Shown here: positions 33,119 through 46,400 of the stretch, one piece after another | Position numbering within the stretch: the first letter of the stretch is position 1 | How the letters are laid out: every line of letters starts with the position of its first letter | Assembly: GCA_964036665.1 (NCBI GenBank) | Contig: OZ038530.1 | Coordinates: forward strand, 23,396,001 to 23,460,000 | Source of the DNA: Gordius sp. MW1 | Taxonomy: Eukaryota; Nematomorpha; Gordioida; Gordea; Gordiidae | Direction: 5' to 3' | DNA length: 64,000 bases | Notes under the pieces: generated by a model | Told to the model about the DNA's origin: nothing | Database searches by the model: none | What the model saw: only the letters and a program-made list of their open reading frames with translations | Position numbers and translations under genes: made by a program

Positions 33119-34639
33119 TTTTTTGCATACATTTAACTTCTGGTTCAATAATTATATTTATAGGCATTAGGGCGAGGAATATTGTTTCAATGAGTTCCCT
33201 CACCTCGATTTATTATCACCTTAGCAATCAGACACCTTACCCCCCCCCCCCCCCCCCCCCCTTACCATCACCCCATACTGTCTAGTACATCACAACCAAC
33301 AAATGGACCTCTTTCACACATTTATATATAGAGATAGCCCACCCTTTGTGCCTATCAATAACAAATATTATCACCGCTGTGAGTTTAAGGCTCTGCTGTG
33401 TATTATGACCCCACTGCCAAGCCAATTCCACAAAAAGCAATCATCTCCCGCCCGTCTACCATTTGTTTTTATGGCATGGTCAAGCGGGGGGGGGCTGTTG
33501 AAATAAGAGGAGGGAGGACTCACATCACAGGTCAAACCGAAATGAATAGAAGAGCGCAGAGCAGAGAAGGTAAATAGAGAAAGGATAGTAGTAGTGTAGT
33601 TAGTAATAAAAGGAGCGTCACCCCCCCCCCCCCCCCCTTTCACTCACACACACACACACACATCGTCTAGACTAAAATAATGGCGTGTCTCTTTCTTCTC
33701 TCACCCTCCCTCATATACTAATAAAGACGATCGGTGGTGTGGTGTTGTACCCAGCCAGAGAGAGAAAAGTAACAAGCTTGCATGCCCCATGCCATACGAA
33801 AGAACGACGGAGAGAGAGAGTTCATGTTGCGGTTTTATTATCCTTGCTTGGCTTACTCATTATTAAGTATAGGATAGTGGGAGGGAGGGAGGGAACGATG
33901 CCTTTGGTCGAGCGAGTGGGGCCAATGTACATTATGTTTTGTTTTATGCCATAGGATAGGATGGGAAGGAGAGAGGTACCCGTCTGGCCCCCCCCCCCAC
34001 CCGTTCTATGATTGTAGCGGTTAGGATGGCTATTTTTGGCTTGAATGATGCGGTTTTAATTTTATTTACTTATTACACCGCAATAGAGATTCTGAGAGGG
34101 TTCAATATTGAACGAACACAGGGGGCAGCAAATGATGCGCCGCTGCATTACTTTGCTTCTGTCTGATAGATACAATGAAAGAGGGAGGGAGGGGTTAAGA
34201 ACGATGGAGAAGATAGATAGCCTGTTATTAATTACAACAACCACCCAGCCACACACTATCGGTCTGGGCATGCATATAATTACTCAAGACTTGCGGGCCC
34301 TTCTTGATTAATGATGATTCAGTATCTACGTCTCTCAAGTTTTTAACCCTACACCCTTTGTTTCCAGTACATAGCGTGCAGGTCTCTCACTTTTTATCAC
34401 CGGAAGCGTTTTAAATTTCTCTACCCTAACCAAAAGCATTAAATAAATTCCCGGCCCGAAAGTTAAAAAGTTTTAATGTGCAAATTTTTGGTGATAAGCC
34501 CAAGTTTTAGCTTTAAGACACTAGATGCCAAAGATGTTGAGTAATAAAATTTAAACGATTTATTATAGTCAGGAAATTTTGTAGCATCCACAATTTCGGG
34601 TGGCAAATTCTGCATTCTCTCTCGGCCATTCCAGGACAA
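33119..34639. other. Intergenic region with microsatellites and C runs
   Basis: Contains C runs of 16-20 (33241-33260, 33620-33638), a (CA)n tract (33643-33662) and GAGAGAGA tracts. Several overlapping frames are open but have low-complexity composition. No gene called. Confidence 0.35.
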
Positions 34640-36160
34640 ATCAAAACGGTTTCGACAGACCATTTCAGATCAGGATAATTTTTTGTGAGGGTGTAGGTCT
34701 CATTGATTAATTTCTGAAAGTTTTAGCCATTTTGGGCCAATACTTTTTAAGTTATGGACGTTTAAAGGGCCAAAATCACGTTCGGGAGCGTTTTATGGAT
34801 TTTACTATTTTTGTCATATTTTTAAAAGTAATTGCGTTATTCACTCAGATTTTGGTGCATTTTGTTTTTAAAAAAATTCTCTATCGAAATAATTTAACCA
34901 AAAACCTCAAACTTTTGCGGTTAATTTTTTGTGGTAAAATTAGTGAAAATCATAAAAACATATTTCTCCGGTATATAAAATCACCAATTTCACAATGTGA
35001 ACTCCTTTATGACCCATTATCATATTTCAATCATAAAAAGTTTGAGCGCGGCTACGAGATGGTCAAAAATTCGAAAAATTGCGTTTTCAACAAAAATATT
35101 TATAGATGGCGGTATAATCAATTATCACAAGAACATATTATGGTGTTTATTTTTTATCAAATTGCAAATTTATAAAGAATATATGATAAATAAATAATAT
35201 TGAAATAAAAATAAACTTAAATTTGATTTTTTTTTCTGCGCAATTGGCAATTATCCGAGTTTGAAAATTAGATCTTGAATTTTAACTTAAATGATATAGG
35301 GGTATGCTAAAATTAATATGAGGTTGAAAAAATGAATAAATACTAATATGATGGCAAAATTGCTCATATATTTTTATACTGATAATCCATGTTAAAAATA
35401 AAAAATTTATGCAGGATGAAAGGTATTTTAAAAAAAATTTCTTGCTAGTTGTGACCATTTTTTATCTTAATTAAACCTAAAGTTATTTTCAAACTCGGTT
35501 ACTTGCCCACCGCGTAGATAAAAGTTCAAAATTTAAGTTGATTTTTAATCCAATATTATTTATTTACCATATATTTTTTATAAATTTGCAATTTGATAAA
35601 AAACAAACACCATAATATGTTCTTGTGATAATTGATTATACCGCCATCTATAAATATTTTTGTTGAAAATGCAATTTTTCGAATTTTTCACCCTCGTAGC
35701 CGCGCCCAAACTTCTTATGATTGAAATATGATAATGGGTCATAAAGGAGTTCTTCTTCTTCTTCGTCGTTTTAAGGCCGTTTTCCAGGATCTCCTGGGTT
35801 GGCCTTTTAATAAATTGGTGATTTCATATACCGGAGAAATATGTTTATGATTTTTCACTAATTTTACTATAAAAAATTAACCGCGAAAGTTTGAGGTTTT
35901 TGGTTAAATTATTTTGATAGAGAATTTTTTTAAAAACAAAATGCACATCTGAGTGAATAACGCAATTACTTTCAAAAATATGACAAAAATAGTAAAATCC
36001 ATAAAACGCTCCCGAACGTGATTTTGGCCCTTTAAACGTTTATAACTTAAAAAGTATTGGCCCAAATGGCTAAAACTTTCAGAAATTAATCCAACAATCG
36101 AGGCCTACACCCTGACCAAAAATTATCCTGATCTGAAATGGTCGGTCGAAAATCGTCTTT
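34640..36160. repeat. Long palindrome: two arms of about 580-640 bp around a spacer of about 310 bp
   Basis: The left arm (about 34640-35215) reads as the near-identical reverse complement of the right arm (about 35525-36160). Shared landmarks include CATTTCAGATCAGGATAATT, AAGTTATRRACGTTTAAAGG, GATTTTACTATTTTTGTCAT and ATAGATGGCGGTATAATCAA. The arms differ by few substitutions and by a 67-bp insertion in the right arm (35749-35816). No transposase is present. It may be a fold-back element or an inverted duplication; a target duplication was not found. Confidence 0.85.
35749..35816 (-). mobile_element. Short retroposon-tail insertion in the palindrome right arm
   Basis: Reading the minus strand the insert is AAGGCCAACCCAGGAGATCC, TGGAAAACGGCC, TTAAAACGACGAAGAAGAAG plus further GAA units. 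The GAA-repeat end and the absence of the insert from the left arm suggest a SINE/LINE 3' tail inserted after the palindrome formed. The left arm has TCACAATGTG at the same place. Confidence 0.5.
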
Positions 36161-37420
36161 TTTTTGACGAATCGGCATCCAGTAGTCGAATACGACCTCT
36201 CGATACTCGACGAGCAAGGATGGTTAAAATTATGGGCTGAGCGATAAAGTGGGATATTTATAAGAATACACTCTCCACCATTCTGAAATGTCATAAAATC
36301 TAAAATTTTTGATCAAATCAAAACTATAATAACCACATCGCACACTCTTCATTTGACAAACCTATTCAAAGTAAAGTGAATTTTGTAGGCCTAAAGTTTT
36401 ATGCCAAAACATTATTATTATCTTGTTGATGTATTTTACCTTTTCCACGCCACTTAAGCGAAATGTGAAAATGGCGTTGAAACAATCAAAAGAAAATTAA
36501 TAATTATAAATCCTTGTATATAAGAGCGTTATGCAGGTATTTTGCAAAAGTTGCTTTGAAATTTCAACCCGACCCTAATGCATTTTCAACCCAAATTCGA
36601 CCCGATTGTTGGGTTTAGAGGGTAATCCGTGCAGGCCCCTAACATAGCGTTATTAAATAAGAACTGAGCAATTTTAAAATAAGTATTATTGCATAATATG
36701 TGGTGTAGAATTAATAAATCATATATTTCAATAACCCATCCAAATCTATGATTTTATTTATTTTTAAGACATTTGAATTATAGCTAATTTCTATTTAAAC
36801 TTACAAAAATTAATAAATTTAATTCTTTTTAGTTGTAAATAAAATGCATTTTACATAGCCCGCTTTTGGGTAGCAGCATAATTGATTTATAAAGAAGAGC
36901 ATAAATCAATTTGTGCTTCATCAATTCGAATTAGATGAAGTAAAAGGTTGCATATTGACGGGAAAACACTTCACAGCTTGTGTATTTTGTAAACAAATTA
37001 AATCAACTTAAATAGTACTTTTTTAAAAGTAAGCCTCGGTAGATAATAAATAGTGAAAGCGTTATAAAAGCTTTAAAAATGCATAAAATAAGGATTGATA
37101 TCAATATTCTCAATATTTTATTACACAGACTGCGTCGCGCATAAAAGTTCTCAGGGTATAATAATAATCCATGACTTCGAAAGAAGTAGGAGACGTAGCA
37201 TTAAAATGAAAAATGACTATAATGCATATATGTATATCTATCTATAGATACAAAAAAAGAAGTCGAGAATAGGTGGCAAAACATTTTTCTTAATTGATCA
37301 AAATAAAATCTGTGAGATAAGTAGGGGTATAATAACGTCATTCAATGTTGAAGATAGGAGATCATAACGGGAGAAAAGAATAGGAGAGTAAGGGGGTGGG
37401 GAGGGGAAGGGGGTGTAGCA
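36161..37420. other. Intergenic region downstream of SMC5
   Basis: No gene recognised. Around 36560-36645 lies a stretch with repeated CAACCCGACCC/TTCGACCCGATT motifs ending GCAGGCCCCTA, resembling the right end of a hAT-like element (TAGGGGCCTGC); its left end was not found. The last 400 bases include the 3' UTR side of SMC5. Confidence 0.4.
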
Positions 37421-40400
37421 TTAGACTCTCCTGGCTATTTTAGCTCTGGGCAGAGGTAGGGTTGTATCTTGGTCTTCAGTGATATCGATGAGAGGATAAG
37501 ATTCGCTCTCGTCACCTGATCCCATCATATCATGGTAATAGTTGTTGTTCTTATTCCACCACAATCAAAATATAAGCACAAATTAGTGTACATAATATAT
37601 ATACACTTTTCATTGTCACGTTAGATTGATTACATATCAAAATGGTAAGAATCGTGAGTTTTATAGTTAAGTGAAAGTAGTAGCACACAATTACTTCATA
37701 TATCCTTTTTTCCGTTTTGACAATGACCCCCCCGTTGGGGATAACGTGTTGTTGCTCAACGGGAACCGAAAAGTATTGAGTCGGCGGAGCGCCTCCAAAA
37801 CTGGCATTGCGTCCAAGACCTGCTGCCCTGATAGAGATCACACCATCCTCGGGCGTCCCGTTAGTCGCGTTCTCCCCAGTGTCTTCGTTTAGAACTTTAG
37901 TCCTTATCAGGACCAAGAATTTGGTGTATGAACCAAACTTCGTGTTTTGCAATAGCTACCGAAAAAACAGATATGCCCTTACCTTATAAACGAGCAATGT
38001 CACGAATTTGAATAATTAGGCTTCCTAAATCAATGAGTAGTACAACCGTTTTGACTTAGCTTTACTACAGATATGAATTGTAATAAAAGGCAAAAAATTA
38101 GATCGAAATATGGAATGGCAACGAGAGAACATTCACGGCTTAAGGTGAGAGAGCGCTGCCTAATAACCTTGGGAGTTAGTAGAAAGTATTGAGGGACATG
38201 AGGTTTGGATGACAGTTCAACGATTAATTCCAACACTTTAGCCTCGTTCAGATGATCCATGCCTTGATTGATTTCATCAACCATGCGGAAGGGGCAGAAC
38301 GTGAGCTCCTAAAGTACGTAGATCATCAGTAATTAACAAAACAGCACGTCGTTAGTAAATAAACATCATTATTATTACATTACTCTGAAACATGTTAAGT
38401 TCTCTAGTTATGCAAAGTTTCGAAAAATGAACCTGGAGAGCTAGGAGAAAAAATATGGTGGAAACACTCCTCTCCCCCCCAGATTGATGCTTATGATTCA
38501 GGGACTGCATTTTGTCGTCCTGGCGAAATTTAACGTCGATCGAAAGACCGTAGCCTTGAAAGTTTTCGGTGAGGCAAGGTTGTTGCTGCTTCATACTACA
38601 ATCACGCTTACTATCTGCTGCTTCACCATTTTGCTTTTTAGCGTGATAACCGTTGTGAGGAGTTTCCTTGTCCCTTTTACTGGTGACAGGAGGAGTGGTG
38701 TCAGCAGGTTCTAGGAGAACGATTTGCCCAACACAATCGATACGGGCGAAGTAATGAACGAAACGGGAATTGATTTTGTGTACCAACTCTTTCAACGCTC
38801 CCAACCACGTTTCTCTCAGGGGCACGATAGCCTTACTTATTTTATCCACTTCAGCGGCTTTGTGTCTCGCCTCCGCACCCATAGCCTCTATCTCTTCCTT
38901 CCGCTTGTAATATTCCTCAACGACCTGGTGTGTTAATAAAACAACGATGCCCGTGTACAATTATTATGATTGATGCAAGAAGAGGGGAGAAGAGGTGTAG
39001 GGTAACTTACGCTTTCACCAACAACCAGCAGATCGGCACGTGCTTTCATATCCAAGATTTGGTCCTCGATCGAGCTTATTTGATCGGGAAATTCTTTGAA
39101 TTCCTAAAATATACACTCTTTAAGGTAATGACATTGCATCAGCACTATATTGGTGAAAATGAACCTAAACATTTCAATAAAAGAAAAATATTGAGTCTAT
39201 TGCAGATAGATGTAAAGTTTAAGGTAAAATCAAAGTATTGACAAGCCTCAAACTGACCTGTTCGATTTGGGGCAACAGTTTGAGAATGTCCGCCTTTTGA
39301 ACCATCACGCAAATACTTTTAACGACGTCCAAGCATTTTTTGTAGCGTTGGAGAGATAATTGAAACACGCTGTCAGCTTCATCCTTCTCTTCCTACCATA
39401 CCCGAATAAAAGAAAGGCATGTAAACAACGAAACTATTGTGTATCCTATATTTAAGAATATTATGGCTTATTTAGTCACCTTTAGTTGTTGGTACTGCAA
39501 CTTCAAAACATCGACTTCGTTACTTATCTCGGCTAGACGCGACTCTTCTTTTACACTTTTAAGGCACACCCGCACTAATTTATCTTGAAGGGCTTCCCGT
39601 TCCTATTAATAAAAACACGCGGTAATCATCTATCTAAGCATCAGAGGTAAAATCTTTCTGCCCGAACCCGTCCAAATTTTTAGCTAAATCGCTAGCCCGA
39701 CCAAGCCCAAATTAGAGTTGCCCGAACTGCTTGACCGGAAATGATGAGTTTTTATATTTTGGTAATAATTTTGTTATATACTTCTAAAAATGTAAATCTC
39801 GATTTTTTGGATAAAAATTATGATTAATAAATATTATACAATATTTTAAGAGACAGAATAATATACTATATTAAAAAATGTCACTGAGCCCTAATCTTGT
39901 TATGGGGCGGTTTTGCATGCATGCATGTAGGGAGGGGATTGCTTACCAAGTGTAAAGTCCAAATCGTATCCACGATATTCATTTTATCCATCAACGCCCT
40001 AATCTTTTTATCCATGCCAATCTTCAATTCATCCAAACTCTTTAAATTGCATTCTTCCTTCTCTAACCTAAGAGGGAGGGGTATAAAGTTTAGAAACAAC
40101 GCGCACACGATATAAATAGGTGTGATAGTTGTTTACCTTAGCCGGGTCGACTTCAACTTGTTGCCGATGATGTTTTGCGTATTTTTGTGCCGACTCAAAT
40201 CTTGCATTTCTTTATTCACTTCTTTAACCCTCTCTTCCAATTCCCCTTCCCGCCCTTTCAAAATCTCAACTTCTTTCACGATAACCTTCATCTCATCTTC
40301 CATCGCCTATAAATGCATACGAGGCAAACAAAAAAGGGAAGGATACATTACGTATTGTACTATACGTAGGCAAAAGTGCGAGGGGTTACTTGAAGGGATT

Positions 40401-43400
40401 CCTCGAGCCTAGCCAAAACATCTTCGCTATCGGATAGGTGCTGGGTGCTGGGAGCGGCGCAGAGGCGGAGAAGGTTAGGACTATCCCTTATTTTTTGCTG
40501 GTTAAAACACGGTTCATCCGGTCTGTACCTGGACTTGATCACGGTTACCCTCAATTCACGGGCGTAGTAGGTGGAAAGGCTTAACTGCTTCCCAACTTCC
40601 ACCAAATTTTGCCTCACTTTGGCCCCACCCACTGGAACGTCGTGGATGCGATATTTGCGACACAGGAAAGACATTACTTCCAGGGGCGCCGACACCACGT
40701 AATCTTTCAGGTAGCATATAAACCCGTATCCCGCGTACTTTTCCATCTTAACGCTAACGTGTATGCAAATTCAGAGGTAATATACAACCATAGATTAAAT
40801 AGACTGCTCATCCCCTTTGTAAAAGTGTTGCCTTTTTTTACCGCCATTTTAAAAAGTGTTAACGACGAGGCTGTTATACCGTTAGAGACTGGTAATCAAT
40901 ATATACGTTCTATTAACATATGAATTTTATAATATATTTTTATGATTCTACGACTGAAATAGTAATTATGCAATAAAACTTACGTTGACTTTTTGAAATG
41001 GCGGAAAATTGGTTACACACTTTTTTAATGAATGCCACTTCGATGAGCAGTCTATTAGTCTATGTGTATACAACACACGCATTTATTAAAAGAGACAAAT
41101 GTACCTGGGGGCGTAAGTGGAATTAATGTAGGCAGTGGGAGGGTGAGATAGTTGATTAGCCAAATACATGGTGCTCGTTTGATCGTTTTCGCTGGAGGCC
41201 GAATGCGGGTGGAGGTGAGGGGGTAAAGATCTTTCCATGAAAATGGCGATCTTCAAATTCATCCTTTTCCTTATCTTCGTAAATTGCACGAAATCGTGTT
41301 GGTTGTAAGTGATGAAACCTAGCCAATCCTGGGCGCTCACTTGCGTTTCCAAGTAATTCAAGCCCTCTTGCTTGATATCAATCTAACATGAGAACATTGA
41401 AGTGATAAAAAAGTTGGAGCATTATATAATGGATTCAATCTAACATATGCACAATAAGTAGGCAAGGCAAACACATGGTAGACCACTAACATAGAGAGTG
41501 AGGGGCCCGATGACTTTGTCTTTGAAGGTATGTCGATTAGATTGTAACCAATTGTAGGCGGCAAAGGCGTCGGGATTTTGTCGTTTGAGGAGCGCCAACT
41601 TCTCATTAAACTTGCTTTGGTGCGATTCAATTTCTTTCACAGTCCCTGTATAACATTTTATTTTATTATTATTAGTATGGGTTTGTTAAAAAAGCCAAAA
41701 TTGTCAAGTACTAGAATAAAATATGTTTAAAAAGAATACTATTTTTTTTGCCGGCCATGTCTTCCAATACTCTTTTAGCCTTTTCCACTTGATCCCTGTT
41801 TGAAGATATTTGGCCAGCCAACCTTTTCCTTTGCTCAGACAGTTTAATCAATTCATCCTGCGCAACCCAACAAATTATACATTATCAAATTTCATTACAA
41901 GCAGTTAAAGAACATAAATATTAGATATAATTATAGACTACATAGAATGCTCATGTCTTATGTTTCATATGGTAAAATGTTCCATTAACCCGACAGGTAC
42001 CAGACCCAATTCGGCCGTAAAAATTTTTATGCAATTTTTTTCTAGGCTTTCTTACATGCTAAATAAAGCTAAACAATTGTAAAAATTTGAAAAAATTATT
42101 TACTTTGAGAAAAAAAGGAGTGTCACTACAGGTTACACTGGGGAGCAAATATACTCACGTATAAAGAAAATTTATTAAATTTTACAATTATGTATACAAT
42201 AATGATAATTTTTTTTATAAAATACATAAAAATGTATTAACTAACATCAATGAGTATAAAATATGTTAATTATTATGAAATATTGACCAAAAATGAGAAT
42301 GAGAAGACTTACTTTATAATATGCACAAAAAAGTCTACTAGCTTTATGACAGACGACATAACGCCTCTGAGTACACGATACCTTTTGTTGTATGTTCTAT
42401 TATTCTTAAAATGAGTTAATTTAGGGTTTAAAGTTATCTCTCTTTTGAAATTACATAATGTAATTTTCCCCTATTGAAGCAATATAGATGCCATGCATTT
42501 TGGCATGCAGCATCCAGCCCAAATGCAAATATAGGAAAATACCACTTTTCTGTAGCGAAATGATAATCTAGTTGCATCCATATTTTGCTCAAAGCGGTCG
42601 ACACCGCCCAGAAAACAATTAGACATTTTGATCATATGAGAATATTGAATTACAATTTTTTTCTATTTTTTCGCTTTAATGATTCTTCCAATAGAGTGAT
42701 AGGCTTGACCCTATGACAATTTGACAACATTGTGCCAATATTATTATCATTTCATCGGACAGCCATCAAATAAGTGTTTTTTGATAGAAACCCTCGTTCT
42801 TTTACATCGATGATCAGGCATTTTAAACAATCGACCCGCACCGTTCCTGTGCCCCCAATATTCATCTTTGAAAGACATATCATTAAATTGTGGCTCGTAA
42901 AAAAATTATGGAAATAAATATTGTTTGGACCAAATTCTGGTGCTAGTTGATTTACTAAGTCTAATATGACCGCTCCTCCTAAACTTATTTCGTTTTGTCA
43001 ATCTAAGGAAAATTTGGCCACCTGGTAAGGTTGAAATGTGACAAAGTAGCCATTTTTTGTTGCAGCACTCCACATATTATAGCCGAAACGAAAAGGCTTG
43101 CCTTTTATAAATTGTTTTGCATGTGGTCCCGAAATAAGGAACCATACACTCATCCATGGATATGTGAGAAGTGCTACGATGTTTAAAGTTGCTTTTGAAC
43201 TTTTAATTTAAAAGATCCAGATAATCTCGAACTTTGAAAAAAGTGTCAACCCTTACCAATTTGCTGTTGTCGGCCAAATGTAAATATTTAGTTATTTCTT
43301 GGAAGCGATTCTACGCATTCCACTAGATACCATTATGTTAAAACAGTCAGCTCAGAGCTCCCAAAACATTTTAATATAGTAGCCCGTTAAAAAAAGAATT

Positions 43401-46400
43401 GAGATTTAGATTTTAAATTCATTAACAGTTAAATTTACTCATATTCTCACCACATACAAAATAACAACATTTGAAAGAAATTGTTTCAAGTAATCTTCAG
43501 GATTTTCCAAGTGGAAGGGGTCAAAGGTTAAATTAATCATATAATTTTAACCTCAAAGCGATATTAACTTTATAATAAGGATATTTTTATACGAAATTAC
43601 TTATAAAAAATCAAATTAAAGCAAATAAAAAAGTAGCATTACTCATTTAAATAAGCTTTACGTACGGACCTCTGCCCAGTGTAACCTACAGGTTTATACC
43701 AAACTTTGGACCAACAATATTCCCATTTTAATTAACCAAAAACAATTAAATTTTATATCAAAATAATCATAAAAGTGTCAAGATTTTAATGATATAAATT
43801 AAAATAAAATTACACATGGTTGTGTCTCCATTTTTAGTGAATATATGAGGAGCAGTCAAAATTTCAAAATATATTTGAGACCTCATTATTAATGAAGAAA
43901 GGAAGAGGAAGGGGAATAAAACATATCAGCTGATTCGCCTAAGTGTGCTCTTTCATATTCAATTTAAAAATTAATATTTTATCCAATAGGTTAAAAATTT
44001 TAAGCGTTTAAAGTGGTGTCACCTACAGGTTACACTGGTACCTCTCGGGTTAAATCCACCATTTTGTATTAAACCACCCTCCATGTATTTCTGCAGTGTA
44101 CCCCATTGTTAAAACATAAATAGTGAATTTACCTTCATTAGTTAATAAATGATTATTTAATAATATGCAGATGGCACTAAATTCCTTTAGCATCAAATAA
44201 TCACTTTACTTTTATAATTATAAGGTTTGTAATTGATATATATTTTAAAATGCTGATTTCAATGTTTAACTAGCTCAATATTTTTTATTAAGTTTTAAAA
44301 ACACTTTAATTAACCAAAATTACTATAATCTATATGTCATTCCCCTATTTGTGCACATCTCAAAATGGGGGAAAAACGGTAAACTTATTTAAAGTTGATG
44401 AGCAGTCTATATGGATATAAGGGTAAGAAGAAGGCATGGGCCAAGTAACCTGAGATAATTCAAATTTTTTCTTCTCGTGCCCCATCTGCGTCTCCAAATT
44501 CCCGATTTCTTCCTTCAAAGTTTTCACATTATTTTCCGTGATTTGAATGTTATTAACGCCTATCTCGTATTCTTGCTGTGCCTGGGCAATCCCATCCCGC
44601 CACCCTCGCATGTTTCGCCGGTTAACCGTTATTCTATCACTTATGTCGCCGATCCTTTTGTGCTACACAACCCCCAAGTCAAATATCATGAAATTTAAAA
44701 ATATTTAAGGTTACACTTAGTAATAAGTTACAATAGCTAGTCGCATTGTTACGTACCAATTTCACTTTTTCCCCGTCGACAGAAGTTAAACGGCCTTTCA
44801 GAGCATGAACCAGTTCGTTCTTGGCCTTTAAACCTTCCCCCACCGAATCGAATTGGGTCTGCTTGGAGGCCACTTCGGCTCTGCAACCTTCCAAATCTTC
44901 TTTCGCCTTCTTGTAAGTCTAAACGCGTTATAATGTAGAGAGGTAGAAGTATACGATCGAAGAAGGAAGAGACATTATTATTATTATTATTATTAATTTA
45001 CCAGCCAAGAAATCTTCTTTTTCATCAATTCTATCTTTTGCATGAATTGGCGTTTATTGTGAAAGTTTTCCACCTCTTGTTCCAGCCTACCATTTTTCGC
45101 TATTTCCCCCTCTAAAACAGCAAAAACATGATCATTCACGAGTAATAATATTTTTTCCCTAACGTTTTAATAAACTCGCCCAAAATAATGCAAAGGGGGG
45201 AGCGTGTAAATGGTTAACTGACCAATATTTTTGCCGACGTTTTCGGCTTGTCTTGTGACGTCCTCCATTTGCGTGTACAACAACTTAAGTTTTTGGCGAT
45301 TGGCGTAGAGTTGGGGATCACCGACCTATTAGGATGTAAATATTACATGAAACAAAACATGATATATATGCGCATACAGCTTTCTCCGTGTTCTCCAGCA
45401 ATTCCTGATGGTTCATCCGGGCAAAATCTGCGACGCGATCTTGCGGCAAAAATTGGCACAAATTATCCACTTGTATATGCAATTTTTCCACGATGTCTTG
45501 AACCTGAATCATCATTCATTAAAGCACATATTCTTACGTTTAAAATAATATAAAGCATCGATGGCATTATTTAAACTAGGAGCAAAAACCCTGTCTGTCT
45601 GTCTACTATGACATGGGCAGTTCATGTTTATTACCTCCTTTTGAGAAGCTTTTTTCCCGTTCAGGGTCCAGGTGGAAGAAGAGTTGGGGTATATGGTACG
45701 AGAAATGACGTGATTACATCCTTTCGAATTGAACCTGTAATAAACATAAACATTATAATGGGATGGTGGTGATATCGAGACGAGAAATGACTGAGTACTA
45801 CTAGTTAGTAAAGTTCCAAAGTGATTATTGATGTTACGGGCGCGCAGCCAGGACAGGACTGTAATTAGAGGGGGGGATTAAGGGAGGGGCAAAAAGATAA
45901 TATTTAGTAATATGAGCCATGATTACATTAAATTTAACATAATGATTTGATTTGGAGGGGGCAAACGCCCCTCCATGGCTTCGTCCATGGACATTAATCA
46001 CAACTGTTATCGCTACTTGCACAAAAATTAGAGCGCTATGGTTTATAGCATGAGAAATAAATTTAGAAAATACTTTACTCTAGGATTTATGTGAAACATT
46101 GATATGTATTAAAATGGTGGCAGGCGTCGATCGGCCGAGTAACGGATGGGTGTATTGTATGTTTATCAAATAAAATTTTAGATTTTTTACAAAGAAAGTA
46201 TTAGTTTCAATTTTGTCCCGACATCATCTTCAATAGAATAAGATAAAAAAGTGGTCGGCACACTTAACAAACAACACATGTCAGGTCGAGGAAAACAAGT
46301 AGCTAGCTAACACCCCCTATTGCCGCATCCGAGCCTGTCTCTCTCTATGACAAAATAATAATAGTATATACTAGTGAGTGGTCGGTTATTTACAATGAAT

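Noticed and set aside
34732..35175. 147-codon plus-strand frame
   Set aside because: Lies in the left arm of the palindrome, is not preserved in the right arm, and is A+T-rich lysine/isoleucine/phenylalanine text without motif.
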